A stretch of DNA of 64,000 bases from Molossus alvarezi (lineage: Eukaryota > Chordata > Mammalia > Chiroptera > Molossidae), in NCBI GenBank assembly GCA_037176705.1, contig CM073886.1:125766001-125830000 (forward strand), in the 5' to 3' direction. This document shows, piece after piece, positions 23,799 through 37,582 of the stretch. The translations under genes and the position numbers were made by a program. Position 1 is the first letter of the stretch. Every line of letters begins with the position of its first letter. A model generated the notes under the pieces. The model worked only from the letters and a program-made list of their open reading frames with translations. It was not told the origin of the DNA and did no database searches.

Positions 23799-24456
23799 TG
23801 GTGGCTAACTGGGCTCAAAAAACCCCCCACAAACAACAATACCAAAAACTGCAGAGCCCAGCAGCCATTTCTGCCCAGGGGCTTCTCACACAAACTGCCC
23901 CTCTGGGAGAAGCCTGCACTGAGCTGCTGCCTGCACTGTGATTCTGCCCCGAGCCAGCCCTTAGAACACAGGACTTCCCGGAATCCTGTCAACCAACAGG
24001 TGGGGGCTTTCCCCATCCAACCTCAGCTGCACAACTCGGACCATCCAGAGTGGCTCTATTCTGACCAATCAGGGCAGTGCCTTTTGGACCAATCAAACTG
24101 TGAAGAGTTGGAGTCCTCATTTGCATGAGGACAGACCAGTCAGAGACCAGGGGCAGGGACCCCCGGTTGAGCTGATAAGGAAGATGTCTCACCAGAGCAA
24201 AGCAGAGCAGACCAGTGCAAGCCAGAGCAGACTGGCACAGACTGGGGGAGACCAAAGCACAGCAGAGCGGAGCAGCACACAGCAGACTGGCAAGGGCAGA
24301 GCTGTCTGGCGGGAGAGGAGCCTGGCCCCAGGGCTGCCCCACTGTCCCGCTGTATCATAACTGAGCTATTAGTACTGAATAAAGTTTCCTTCTTCACCGC
24401 ACCCCAAACTGAGGATTCCTGTTGGGTTGAATTGGGGCCGACGACAGCCTTTTGCA
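23799..24456 (+). mobile_element. Probable solo endogenous-retrovirus LTR
   Basis: A unit of about 658 bp starts TGGTGGCTAAC and ends in CA. It has two CCAAT boxes (about 24062-24068 and 24089-24096), a purine-rich GCAGAGCAG repeat tract (about 24195-24290) and an AATAAA signal at about 24377. The last part, after the poly(A) signal, reads like R-U5. Flanking CTCC/TTCC would be an imperfect 4-bp duplication. No internal viral genes adjoin it, so it looks like a solo LTR of an ERV1-like element. The family is not assigned. Confidence 0.55.
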
Positions 24457-24644
24457 TTCCAGAATAAATAGCTAATAGTTTGTTAAATTAATAAATGAAC
24501 AAATGAGTGGATTAGATACACTTCAGAGAACTGGAAGGAAGCTTTCTAACAGGTTAAGTCAGTATTACAAATAGAAGGAGTGGACAATTATTTGGGCTTG
24601 ATCAGATAAATATTTTTAGTTCATTTATAAATTATTTCTGTATC

Positions 24645-24896
24645 GCCCTGGCCGGTTTGACTCAGTGGTTAGAGCGTTGGCCTGCGGTCAAGAGAGACCC
24701 ACGTTCGGTTCCTGCTAAGGGCATGTACCTCGGTTGCAGTTTGTCCCCGGCCCTGGTTGGTCGTGTGGGTGGCAACCACTCGATGTGTCCCTTTCACATC
24801 AATGTTTCTCTTTCTCTCTCTCTCTCCCTCCCACTCTATCTGAACAAAAAATGGAAAAATGTCCTCAGGTGAGGATAAAAAAATAAAAAAATAAAG
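24645..24896 (+). mobile_element. VES-type SINE, subfamily B
   Basis: Full B-type element ending GTCCTCAGGTGAGGATAAAA. The target duplication TATTTCTGTAT lies at 24633-24643 and 24897-24907. Confidence 0.88.
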
Positions 24897-27800
24897 TATT
24901 TCTGTATTAACTCTTCACAATGCCAAGAGTTAATATCCCCTTTCTATTTTTCTGCTAAAAGAATGGTATGGTCAGAATAAAAAGGATCAGTGTGCCTTGG
25001 TATATGGCTTAGAATAAATGAGAGCTCATTCAGATTTGCTAGGTCCAAGAATAGATGTATAATAATAGACAAAACAGTAGACATCTAATAAATAGACAAA
25101 AGTCACAGTTCACATTTGCACAGAACTTCAACTCTCCTGAAAATAATAAAAGACATAAGGACTCTGAGTATTTAGAAAGCGTGTCTCACGAGCAATCCAT
25201 TTTCTTTTTTTAAACAACAGAGCATCTGTGGAAAGAATTTAATGAAATAAAACTGCTTTTTTTAAAACATAATTTCTAATAGAATTTCATTTAAAAAGAA
25301 ACACCTTAATTTCCTAAACTAAACATCTGATCCATTTTCTTGTCATGTTGGACCTATTTTGAGCTCTTAATTTCATTTATAGCCTCAATGAAAACTGACT
25401 TTTATCAGAAGATGAAGTTTTACAGTGACTGACTTCGTCTCTCTATTTTTTAATGAAAAACATCTACGAACCCACTATTTTTCATTCTGTTCTCTCAGTC
25501 TCATTAACACTGAAAACCCTTGCAAGCTGCAGATTATCTTGCAAAGGTGATCTACTGGCTAAGCATAAACTATATACTTCAAGTGTAGAACATAAGCCAG
25601 TGATTTGTCTTCCCAGTTCACCGAGATCCCAAGAGTATCCTGTTTAATTCTGATATAATGCCAGTTCATAATAGATATTGAGAGTATAAATTTATTTAAC
25701 TGGGCAGCTGGCTTTTTCCGATTCCACTGCAAACATATAAATCAGCAGTATTCTTATTTAATGTTTTGCCACTGGTGGTTTAGGTGTATTTCTACCTGGA
25801 GAATGAGACCATGACCCTTGGGAGTGGGAACTGTACCGATCTGTTGTATTTTATTGACATTTCATGGCCTTCTGTAGGGAGCATCACTGTTTGCTCTCAG
25901 CCACGTGGAAAGAGGCTCAGAAGCACAGGTGTGTCTGTGCAGAAAGCCTGTGGTTTTCCAAGCTGCCTCAAACTGGGAGCTGAAGGACCTCCCATCGCTG
26001 TGGCTGTCCACCTAAGCCACGCCCTCCCCCTGCCTTTGTCGGAACAGTGATATTCTCACCCCTACCTGCCTGGCTCCTTCCTCTCTCTCAACAGATTCAG
26101 AACCCCACCCCAGGAACACAGAGGAAAGGCCCTTTCTTTATAGCAACCGCATTTTGAAGGCGAGTGGTCATGTGGAACGAGATCTCTGTCCATTATAAAT
26201 GGTTTCCTCCTGCTGTGAACTGCTCTCGAGCGGTTTATTATTTTGGGAGTGTGATGGAGGTTCCAGAAATACAGCCAGTTACTTGCATTTCTATGACAAA
26301 ATTTCCATAGCCTCCTTTGGAGTCACAGGTATATATGACTCTTGACAGACTTTCCTATGAATCGAAAAGAAAATACCTCCTTTCAACGGACACCATGTCA
26401 TGAACATAACTCATCATTCATTTGTTTGATCTTTAACATATTTTTTAAGAAGCTGTTTCAGCCAACACGTAAAGGACACGGTTCCCGTCCACCTGTTCCG
26501 GTGCTGCTCACTCACTGTGGTCTACAGCAGAGCCTTCACGATCCTTTTTGTTATCAGTGCCCCAACAGTTCACCATGACGGTTATTTTTTAATACCCAGA
26601 AACTACAATTTTGCCATGACCTGTTATCTGATGCTGTCATATTTCATCTTTTTCTTTGAAATTCTCAGTATTTTCTCAATCAGCTTATAGCCACATGCTG
26701 CATAACTAGCCATTCACTTGCTCATATTCTTAGGTACAAGGGACTTTTACCAACACAATTACTTTGACCTAAGTTTTTACCTTTTTTTTCTTTATTATGC
26801 AACAACCTGGCTATTCCCTTCTAGAATATTCTCTCTGTTATACAGCGATGGCTGAGCAGGCTTCTCCTCAAGGGGGAAGCTTGAGTCACTTGTGTGCGGC
26901 CACACGTGGAGGAAAAGGCTACCTATGCCGCCAGGGGAATTATAACGCAGAACACCTTCTGAACTAGCAAGTGAAGAAATATTGTGCTCAGAGTCTTTTA
27001 GTATTAAATGCAGCTCCTTGATGACGTAGCTATTGAGCAGGATATTTTATTAATCAGAGAGCTCCATCCCTGGCCTTACAGACGATCCGCTAGGTGGGGT
27101 TTCACCCGCCAGGGTCTAAAGACATGCCCTCGCTCATCAGACCCTCAGAAGCGAGTTCTCTCGTCAAGGCGGCTCTGCTGAGCTACACCTTTCCATTTCC
27201 AGGATGACAATGACATAACACATGACTGTTTCATCTCAGTAGCTCCATTTGGAGGAAACACGATTACATGTCAATGTCAACAGCAAAGGAGGGATGACGC
27301 TGGAATAAAAGAGGGACCCTTGAGATACATTTCAATGTATAAAAAGCAAAACAGTAAAAAATCGTCTTTTTTATTCCTCATTTACAGGCATGGCCAAACG
27401 AGAAATAGATGACACTGAGGTTCTTCCTTTGCATGTTCTCTTTGGCGGCAGAGAACGGAACACTGTGGAACTCAGATACGCTACCTGCTGAAGAAGAGGT
27501 TAACTCATCCACATGGAGGGAGAAAATGAAGAAAAGCTGATTACATAAGAATTGTTTGCTCTTATCACTGGAGTAAGGAATTCTAAATAGTTGAAGTATA
27601 GACACATCCCATTTTTAATCCCCTGAGGTGACTGAAAAGGTAATTAAACACGTGCTTTTTGTGTAAGGTATTGCTGGCAGACTTCTTTTCTCCCAAGAGA
27701 AATTCAGAAAAGGTTAATAGACAAAGACCTTCATACAGTACCAGAAGCAGTTATATGTGAATTAATTATGCAGCAAAATGGTTTTTACGGAAATTTGTTA

Positions 27801-28754
27801 TGCACTGATACCAGCCAAGCATGCAGTACCTACAGAAGAAATGGATGAACTATATGCGTGATTTATCAAATACGTTTCGTTAAATTGCTTTCTCTAGGAT
27901 GCTTAGCTGCACGTTCCCCTCATCACAAATATACTCATTTAACTAGTGGATCTGATCTTTAAAAGGTTGGTGAGAAGCAAATTCTTTTCCTCTGTTTTTT
28001 TTTTCCCCAAAGCCATGTCACCTCTACTTTTGATTAACTTCAAATGCACTGAGCCCTCCTCTCAACACCCAATCATTGGGTGGATTTATAAATAAGCACT
28101 TATATTAAAGGGCAACTATTTATATTACAGTATTCTTCTCTTTGCTTTAAAAAGGGGTTTGCAGATTTCTTAAGCGGATGCTCCCTGCTGTACTTGTCTA
28201 CTTCTAAGTCAGGCTCTAGGCACTGAGCCTTTCTTCAAACGTGAGATACACCTATTTTGTGACAATAATTTGGTGGTATCAGAAGCCCAACGTTCTAATA
28301 ACTTCAACAGATGGAATAATCAGGCATAGAAGCTAATCCAAGAGAAATTCATAAGCCACAGATGAGTTTCAAAATAAGGAAGTGGTGACTGTCTATGAGC
28401 AGCTCACGTTTTCCAGTTAATGGGGTTCAGCTATGACCGACGTGACCCGGTGGAGGACTGACTGCAGGTTTCACAGAGGAGTTGAGAGCTGATGCTCACT
28501 CGACCTTCTGTTTCCAGCAGCTCCTGGTGGTCCCTCCCCTTCCTGCTTCTGACTCCAGAGCCAAACCCTGGCCGCTGAGTCAGACCCTGCTCCTGCTCCC
28601 ACCTGCTCTCATCTGGACCCTTCCCTCTACTCCTGTTCTCTGCAAAGGTCAACTCCAACAACGACCACAAATGGATGCTTTGCGCTCCGGTAAGCACCAT
28701 TCATCAAGCTGGTGACGCAGATAAGTGGCTGGATATGTTCACAGAAACACTTAC

Positions 28755-28856
28755 GGCAAAATCGCACCCAGTGCTCTTTTTGATGTCATCCACCGTCAGG
28801 CCTTCCCAGAGCTCAATCAGAGTCAGCCCTTTCTTGCTGTCCACGTCGAACACAGC
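28755..28856 (-). CDS. OXCT1: OXCT1 exon 16
   Basis: A 102-nt phase-0 exon encodes 34 residues starting [20 protein letters not shown] and ending [12 protein letters not shown]. The minus-strand acceptor is TTTGGCTCCCACAG and the donor GTAAGTG is near consensus. It is the penultimate SCOT exon. Compared with the human protein as I remember it, this copy has S for K in DVDSKK and IK for VQ in DDIKKS; both are mild surface-type changes. No stop or frameshift is present. It lies 2.24 kb from the previous exon and 6.35 kb from the terminal exon. Confidence 0.95.
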
Positions 28857-31184
<2,328 letters not shown>

Positions 31185-31346
31185 TCAAACAGAAACGTCA
31201 GAAAGAGAAGTTAGGGACCGAGTTTTAGCTCGTACTGACATGCTGTAGGACAGACACGGACTGTCAGAGAAACTCTGCTAAGCACAGGCTGCCCACAGCC
31301 TTCGCACACTCTGGCCCTTGCTTTCATTCCGGAGGCAGCTCTGTCC

Positions 31347-31350
31347 CTGA

Positions 31351-31395
<45 letters not shown>

Positions 31396-31396
31396 T
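31347..31396. repeat. (AAT)n microsatellite with inverted flanks
   Basis: About 15 AAT units flanked by TCCCTGAA on the left and its perfect inverse complement TTCAGGGA on the right. Confidence 0.92.
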
Positions 31397-32009
31397 CAGG
31401 GAGACGCCGAAAGAACAGCCAGCGGCCTACATGATTTGCTCGTGGGACACCCTGCCAGAAACTTGAGCTCCCAAGCCTCGGTCCTTATATCATGGATGAG
31501 GAATTTCATTTTTAGTAGCCTGCTTACTTCTCTGCTCTGGGGAATGGTCTCCTTGACAGGCACGAGTCATTATTTACCAAGGGTAGGTAGGGAGCACCCA
31601 CGGCCCACAGATGCACAACATCCCTTTAAAAAAAATTAATTTGTTAAAAAATGAATACGTCTAGAGAAAACAGAAGTCCTTACCTCCCTTCGGTACCCTT
31701 GGACTTGCTCTCAGTAGGGATTCATTTCCATTTTTTAAGCATTTTCTTTTATACATCTATACATTTTCTTCTTACCTCTGCATTTTAAAATAGTATGTTG
31801 GCCATGCAATTTTTCTTGGTTGATCAATCTTAGATATTGTCCACTAACACCTGATCGGGGCATATGAAGACATAACCCTCCCACAAACCCCCGATCTCCG
31901 TCTTCACTCGTCCCCAGTGTAGCTGTCACAGCTTGTCGGCAGCTCCACAGTCAGAACTGACATCGCCCTGACGGAACGACCACGTAGAGCTTGCGCTGCT
32001 GGGCCAGGC

Positions 32010-33896
32010 GGCGGAGCACAGCGTGGCCGTGTTCACGTCCCCGCACGGCCGTCCGCTTTCCCTGGGACGCGGCCGCGTTCACGTCCCGCACGGCCGACCG
32101 CTTTCCCTGGGACGCGGCCGCGTTCACGTCCCCGCACGGCCGTCCGCTTTCCCTGGGACGCGGCCGCGTTCACGTCCCCGCACGGCCGTCCGCTTTCCCT
32201 GGGACGCGGCCGCGTTCACGTCCCGCACGGCCGACCGCTTTCCCTGGGACGCAGCCGCGTTCACGTCCCGCACGGCCGTCCGCTTTCCCTGGGACGCGGC
32301 CGCGTTCACGTCCCCGCACGGCCGTCCGCTTTCCCTGGGACGCGGCCGCGTTCACGTCCCGCACGGCCGACCGCTTTCCCTGGGACGCGGCCGCGTTCAC
32401 GTCCCGCACGGCCGTCCGCTTTCCCTGGGACGCGGCCGCGTTCACGTCCCGCACGGCCGACCGCTTTCCCTGGGACGCGGCCGCGTTCACGTCCCGCACG
32501 GCCGACCGCTTTCCCTGGGACGCGGCCGCGTTCACGTCCCGCACGGCCGTCCGCTTTCCCTGGGACGCGGCCGCGTTCACGTCCCGCACGGCCGACCGCT
32601 TTCCCTGGGACGCGGCCGCGTTCACGTCCCGCACGGCCGTCCGCTTTCCCTGGGACGCGGCCGCGTTCACGTCCCGCACGGCCGACCGCTTTCCCTGGGA
32701 CGCGGCCGCGTTCACGTCCCGCACGGCCGTCCGCTTTCCCTGGGACGCGGCCGCGTTCACGTCCCGCACGGCCGACCGCTTTCCCTGGGACGCGGCCGCG
32801 TTCACGTCCCGCACGGCCGACCGCTTTCCCTGGGACGCGGCCGCGTTCACGTCCCGCACGGCCGTCCGCTTTCCCTGGGACGCGGCCGCGTTCACGTCCC
32901 GCACGGCCGACCGCTTTCCCTGGGACGCGGCCGCGTTCACGTCCCGCACGGCCGACCGCTTTCCCTGGGACGCGGCCGCGTTCACGTCCCGCACGGCCGA
33001 CCGCTTTCCCTGGGACGCGGCCGCGTTCACGTCCCGCACGGCCGTCCGCTTTCCCTGGGACGCGGCCGCGTTCACGTCCCGCACGGCCGTCCGCTTTCCC
33101 TGGGACGCGGCCGCGTTCACGTCCCGCACGGCCGTCCGCTTTCCCTGGGACGCGGCCGCGTTCACGTCCCCGCACGGCCGTCCGCTTTCCCTGGGACGCG
33201 GCCGCGTTCACGTCCCGCACGGCCGTCCGCTTTCCCTGGGACGCGGCCGCGTTCACGTCCCGCACGGCCGTCCGCTTTCCCTGGGACGCGGCCGCGTTCA
33301 CGTCCCGCACGGCCGACCGCTTTCCCTGGGACGCGGCCGCGTTCACGTCCCGCACGGCCGACCGCTTTCCCTGGGACGCGGCCGCGTTCACGTCCCGCAC
33401 GGCCGTCCGCTTTCCCTGGGACGCGGCCGCGTTCACGTCCCGCACGGCCGACCGCTTTCCCTGGGACGCGGCCGCGTTCACGTCCCGCACGGCCGACCGC
33501 TTTCCCTGGGACGCGGCCGCGTTCACGTCCCGCACGGCCGTCCGCTTTCCCTGGGACGCCGTCCGCTTTCCCTGGGACGCGGCCGCGTTCACGTCCCGCA
33601 CGGCCGTCCGCTTTCCCTGGGACGCGGCCGCGTTCACGTCCCCGCACGGCCGTCCGCTTTCCCTGGGACGCGGCCGCGTTCACGTCCCCGCACGGCCGTC
33701 CGCTTTCCCTGGGACGCGGCCGCGTTCACGTCCCCGCACGGCCGTCCGCTTTCCCTGGGACGCGGCCGCGTTCACGTCCCCGCACGGCCGACCGCTTTCC
33801 CTGGGACGCGGCCGCGTTCACGTCCCCGCACGGCCGACCGCTTTCCCTGGGACGCGGCCGTGTTCACGTCCCGCACGGCCGACCGCTTTCCCTGGG
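32010..33896. repeat. CpG-saturated 45/46-bp minisatellite, about 41 units
   Basis: The unit is mostly 45 bp, containing CACGTCCCGCACGGCCG, then A or T, then CCGCTTTCCCTGGGACGCGG. Extra-C units of 46 bp lie near the edges. There are about 9 CpGs per unit, and nearly every unit carries GCGGCCGC (NotI). CGTCCC and GGGACG in each unit are inverted and can pair. One unit near 33560 is a partial copy of about 21 bp. Because 45 is divisible by three, both strands show long open frames (up to about 695 codons) that are by-products of the period and not genes. Confidence 0.97.
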
Positions 33897-34259
33897 CCTG
33901 GTCTGGGCCTCACTGCTCACTGGTAAACTGTGTGAACTGGCCTCATCTGTGTCTTCAAACTTTCCGTCAGGCACAGAACCCTTTCTTCAAACATAAAATA
34001 AAGAGGGGCTCAGAGTGGAAAGCGCGTTCCCACCCACTGACCCCCACCCCCAACTCCCACCCAGTAGGTAGCCTCTGAGGCACATCCATGGGGCACAGTC
34101 GAAACATTAGCTCTGATGATCTGAACTTCAGGTCCTTTTCTTCTGATTATATGAAGCTCCTTTCTAAGTATCAAGCCCCAGGAGCCCAAATCCATCTTCC
34201 CCTGGAGGCTGAAGGCTAACCTACCACATTCTAGCTCTTCTATTAAAAACGGCATAATG

Positions 34260-34518
34260 GCCCTGGCCGGTCTAGCTCAGTGGTTAGAATGTTGGCCCAT
34301 GGACCAGAGTCCTGAGTTCAGTTCCCGCTAAGGGTACGTACCTTGGTGGCAGTTTGTCCCTGACCCCAACCAGGGTCATGTGGGTGGCAACCACTCCATG
34401 TGTCTCTCTCTCATCGATGTTTCTCTCTCTCTCTCTTCCTCCCTCTCTCCCTCCTGCTCTATGTGAAGATGAATACAAAAATGTCCTCGGGTGAGGATTA
34501 AAAACCAAAAAAATTATT
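34260..34518 (+). mobile_element. VES-type SINE, subfamily B
   Basis: Full B-type element ending TCCTCGGGTGAGGATTAAAA. The 14-bp target duplication AAAACGGCATAATG (34246-34259) is repeated at 34519-34532 with one mismatch. Confidence 0.88.
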
Positions 34519-35063
34519 AAAATGGCATAATGCTTCTACTGCCTCCTTTTGGATCTAAAAGCACCACACACAATGTCACCATCACCTTAATTCAGCTCAA
34601 GGTTTACCTGCCACAGCGTGCACCTGCCTGTGGTTTCTGCCTCTCTCAACACTGCTCAGAGCAAGCACGTGGTGCTCGGAGACTAGGAATTTCAGGTAAC
34701 TGGGCTTTTCAGTTCTACATGGTCATTTCATTAAGGAAACTAACTCCTTGTGAGAACCTGCCAAGTCACCCACACACCAGTAATGAAAAGGTTGTGTGTA
34801 CTTTATAAACCCAGCGCATGGCACAGAAGGTACTCACTGTTTTTTGAATGAATGAATGAGGTAGAAAATGGAAGTCTATTGGGAATCTTGAATGGATTTC
34901 AAAGAAAGACAAGCTCTATTACTTTAATTTAGTTAAAACTGGTGCTTAAGACATATGAAGTGGTTAGACATTATACCTTTAATAACAAGTTATATGCCTC
35001 TGGGTCTTAAAAATCAATTAAAATATTTTTTAAAAATGTTTGCTACAATCTACTAGCACTTTT

Positions 35064-35503
35064 TAAAAAAAACTATTTATTAATTTGTTTTTGTTATAGA
35101 TGTTTCTCATTTTTCCCCCATTGACACCTTCCTCCCCTTCCCCGGTGCCCCATCCCCAGCTTTGTTGTCTATGTTCATTGGTCATGCATACATGTATGTA
35201 AGTTCTGTGGTTTATCTCTTCCCCCACAAACCCCCCTTCCTCTGAGGCTTGTCAGTCTGTACCCCACCTCTATGTCTCTGGGTTAATTTTGTTCAGCAGT
35301 TTATTTAGTTCATTATATTCCACAAATAAGTGAGATCATGTGGTATTTGTCTTTCTCTGGTTGGCTTGTTTCACTTAGCATAACACTCCCCAGCAGCAGA
35401 GGAGTGGATTAAAAAGCGGTGGTCCATGTACACAATGGAATACTATGCAGCTGTAAGAAAGAAAGATCTCTTATCCTCTGAGACGACATGGAGGGACCTG
35501 GAG
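35064..35503 (-). mobile_element. 5'-inverted (twin-primed) L1 3' fragment
   Basis: 35064-35385 reads as L1 3' UTR on the minus strand, and 35390-35503 as the adjoining upstream L1 segment on the plus strand (ACAATGGAATACTATGCAGC, GAGGGACCTGGAG). The two parts are contiguous in an intact L1 but face each other here. Flanks AATCTACTAGCACTT (35047-35061) and AATCTACCAGCTCTT (35504-35518) form a 15-bp target-site duplication with two mismatches. Confidence 0.75.
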
Positions 35504-35956
35504 AATCTACCAGCTCTTAAGTTCCTATATAAAGTTGGACATGTCATTACACAGAAAATGGCCTAAACACAATTCCGGAGACCCACAAAGGTGGCGAAAC
35601 CAGGACGCGTGGTCGGGGACAGACCGCTGGCGGCCTAGAAAACCAGCACCACTGTGACCCGGCCGAGAGACAGGCAGCCAGGCGCCTCCACCACAGTCGG
35701 CTCCGGGACGTAATGCAGACGAAGGGGAGAGAGAAAACGAAATGCAGAAAGGTTGCGGGATGTCGCAGCCTCAACATTCAAGACGAGGTCAGCTACGAAG
35801 TCAGTGTGGTCTACTCCCACTCTGGGCTCTGTCCCCACCTCGTGGGGCTGAGCCCTACACGGGGGCATGGCAGCTGCACAGATTAACGGCTCACAAAAGA
35901 AAAATAATTGCTGAGTTTTTCGCATTTAAAACTAAATCCTAAACAGAGACGCAGTG

Positions 35957-36210
35957 GCCCTGGCCGGTTTGGCTCAGCGGTTAGAGCGTCGGCCTGCGGT
36001 CCGGAGAGACCCGGGTTCGGTTCCCGCTAAGGGCACGTACCTCGGTTGCGGTTTGTCCCCGGCCCTGGTTGGTCGTGTGGGTGGCAGCCACTCGATGTGT
36101 CCCTTCTCATCGATGTTTCTCTCTCTCTCTCTTCCTCTCTCTCCCTCCCACTCTATCTGAACAAAAAATGGAAAAATGTCCTCGGGTGAGGATAAAAAAA
36201 AAAAGAGAGA
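35957..36210 (+). mobile_element. VES-type SINE, subfamily B, well-preserved copy
   Basis: Near-intact promoter boxes (TGGCTCAGCGG, GGTTCGGTTCC) and terminal GTCCTCGGGTGAGGAT. The perfect target duplication GAGACGCAGTG lies at 35946-35956 and 36211-36221. With the copy at 55083 it is among the best-preserved in the window, suggesting a young insertion. Confidence 0.9.
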
Positions 36211-37135
36211 GAGACGCAGTGTAGTGGAGTAGTAAAGAGCCCTATGTGTGAGAAGTCCGAAGACCTAGTTTTTCTTGACGCTGCCACCTCAGTCACCGGG
36301 GCCCTGAAATTCCTTGCGCTGTTGTCCTCCCTCCAGCTGCCTTGCCTGCCTGCCTTGACCGCCGCAGGAATCGAACGGACTGCAGGGCAGCGCAGTAACC
36401 AGGAGGGTCCGAGCTACACGCCAACATCCGGACTGTGGGCCTTGTTCGCCCTTGTCCTTCTGCTTCCTTCCCCAGAGAGATGTCAGAAGAGGCGGAGGAA
36501 TGGATGTAAAGTGCAGTGTTAAAACTGATGAGGGCGCCCAGGCCCAGTGTGCCCTGATGGGCCAGCTTCCTCACGACCTTGGTGAAGAGCTGAATCTCCT
36601 TCCTCCTTCTGCTCCTCCAGCGCTGACAGGCCTCACGGAAGACCTAGGAATTCACCCTCCTGATTGTGAATGACCCCGAGCCTTCGCACTTGCCATTATT
36701 GCTTCATGATGATCTTGGTTTAATTCTTTAGACATGTGGATGAAGTCCTGGGCTAAGCTTCTTCAGTAAAAGACAACCCTGGTTAAACGATAATAAATCC
36801 CCTGTTATCACTGCAATTAGCTTCATGCTATCACAGTATACTGAGCCCCGAATAACACGCTCTCCTGCAGAATTTGAAGATGGTTGCGTTTGCTGTCCAC
36901 ATTTCATTCGCCAGAGGCAACAGAGCACTCCCGCAAGACTGCTTTCCACCAAACCCCGTATTTCACATCACACCCCGTCTCACGCCCACCTTTGCTGTTA
37001 AGTGCTTCTGAGATGTGGCTGTAGCGTATCACCCCTCCGAGGCACCTTCTCTGGGCATGCCCTAATGATGGACTAAAGGGAAGGCAAGTTCTGCAAGACG
37101 GTTGCTCCCTAAGAGACCAAGTCCTCCAGCCTCTG

Positions 37136-37582
37136 CTTGTGCCCCTGGAGCACACACATCACCATGTATGTACCCCTGGAGCACACACATCACCATGTAT
37201 GTACCCCTGGAGCACACACATCACCATGTACCCCTGGAGCACACGCATCGCCATGTACCCCTGGAGCACACGCATCGCCATGTACGTACCCCTGGAGCAC
37301 ACGCATCGCCATGTACGTACCCCTGGAGCACACGCATCGCCATGTACGTACCCCTGGAGCACACGCATCGCCATGTACGTACCCCTGGAGCACACGCATC
37401 GCCATGGACCTACCCCTGGAGCACACGCATCGCCATGGACCTACCCCTGGAGCACACACATCGCCATGTACCCCTGGAGCACACGCATCGCCATGTACCC
37501 CTGGAGCACACGCATCGCCATGTACCCCTGGAGCACACACATCGCCATATACCCCGGAAGCACACACATCACCATGTACCCC
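37136..37582. repeat. 27/31-bp minisatellite, about 15 units
   Basis: The unit core TACCCCTGGAGCACACGCAT is followed by CGCCATG, with or without a 4-base TACG/TATG/GACC insert, giving 27- and 31-bp forms. The outer units have CACACATCACC where inner units have CACGCATCGCC. Long open frames across it are by-products of the repeat. Confidence 0.96.

Larger units (their letters stand above)
22402..28754 (-). other. OXCT1: OXCT1 intron 16
   Basis: A GT-AG intron of 6353 bp. It contains a tRNA-head chimera (22928-23053), two SINEs (23590-23788 and 24645-24896) and a probable solo LTR (23799-24456). The stretch 24910-28750 is AT-rich and carries nothing I recognise beyond unique intronic DNA. Confidence 0.85.

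Noticed and set aside
31991..34078. Very long open frames (up to 695 codons) on both strands over the CpG minisatellite
   Set aside because: They arise because the 45-bp period is a multiple of three and lacks stops in several frames. They are purely repetitive (FTSRTADRFPWDAAA-like) and shift frame at every 46-bp unit.
35957..36160. tRNA gene signals (A box and B box) at many places
   Set aside because: They belong to SINE heads; the cloverleaf is degenerate and continues into SINE bodies.
32010..37582. Regularly spaced repeats resembling a CRISPR array
   Set aside because: Units are contiguous tandem repeats with no unique spacers, in a mammalian intron.
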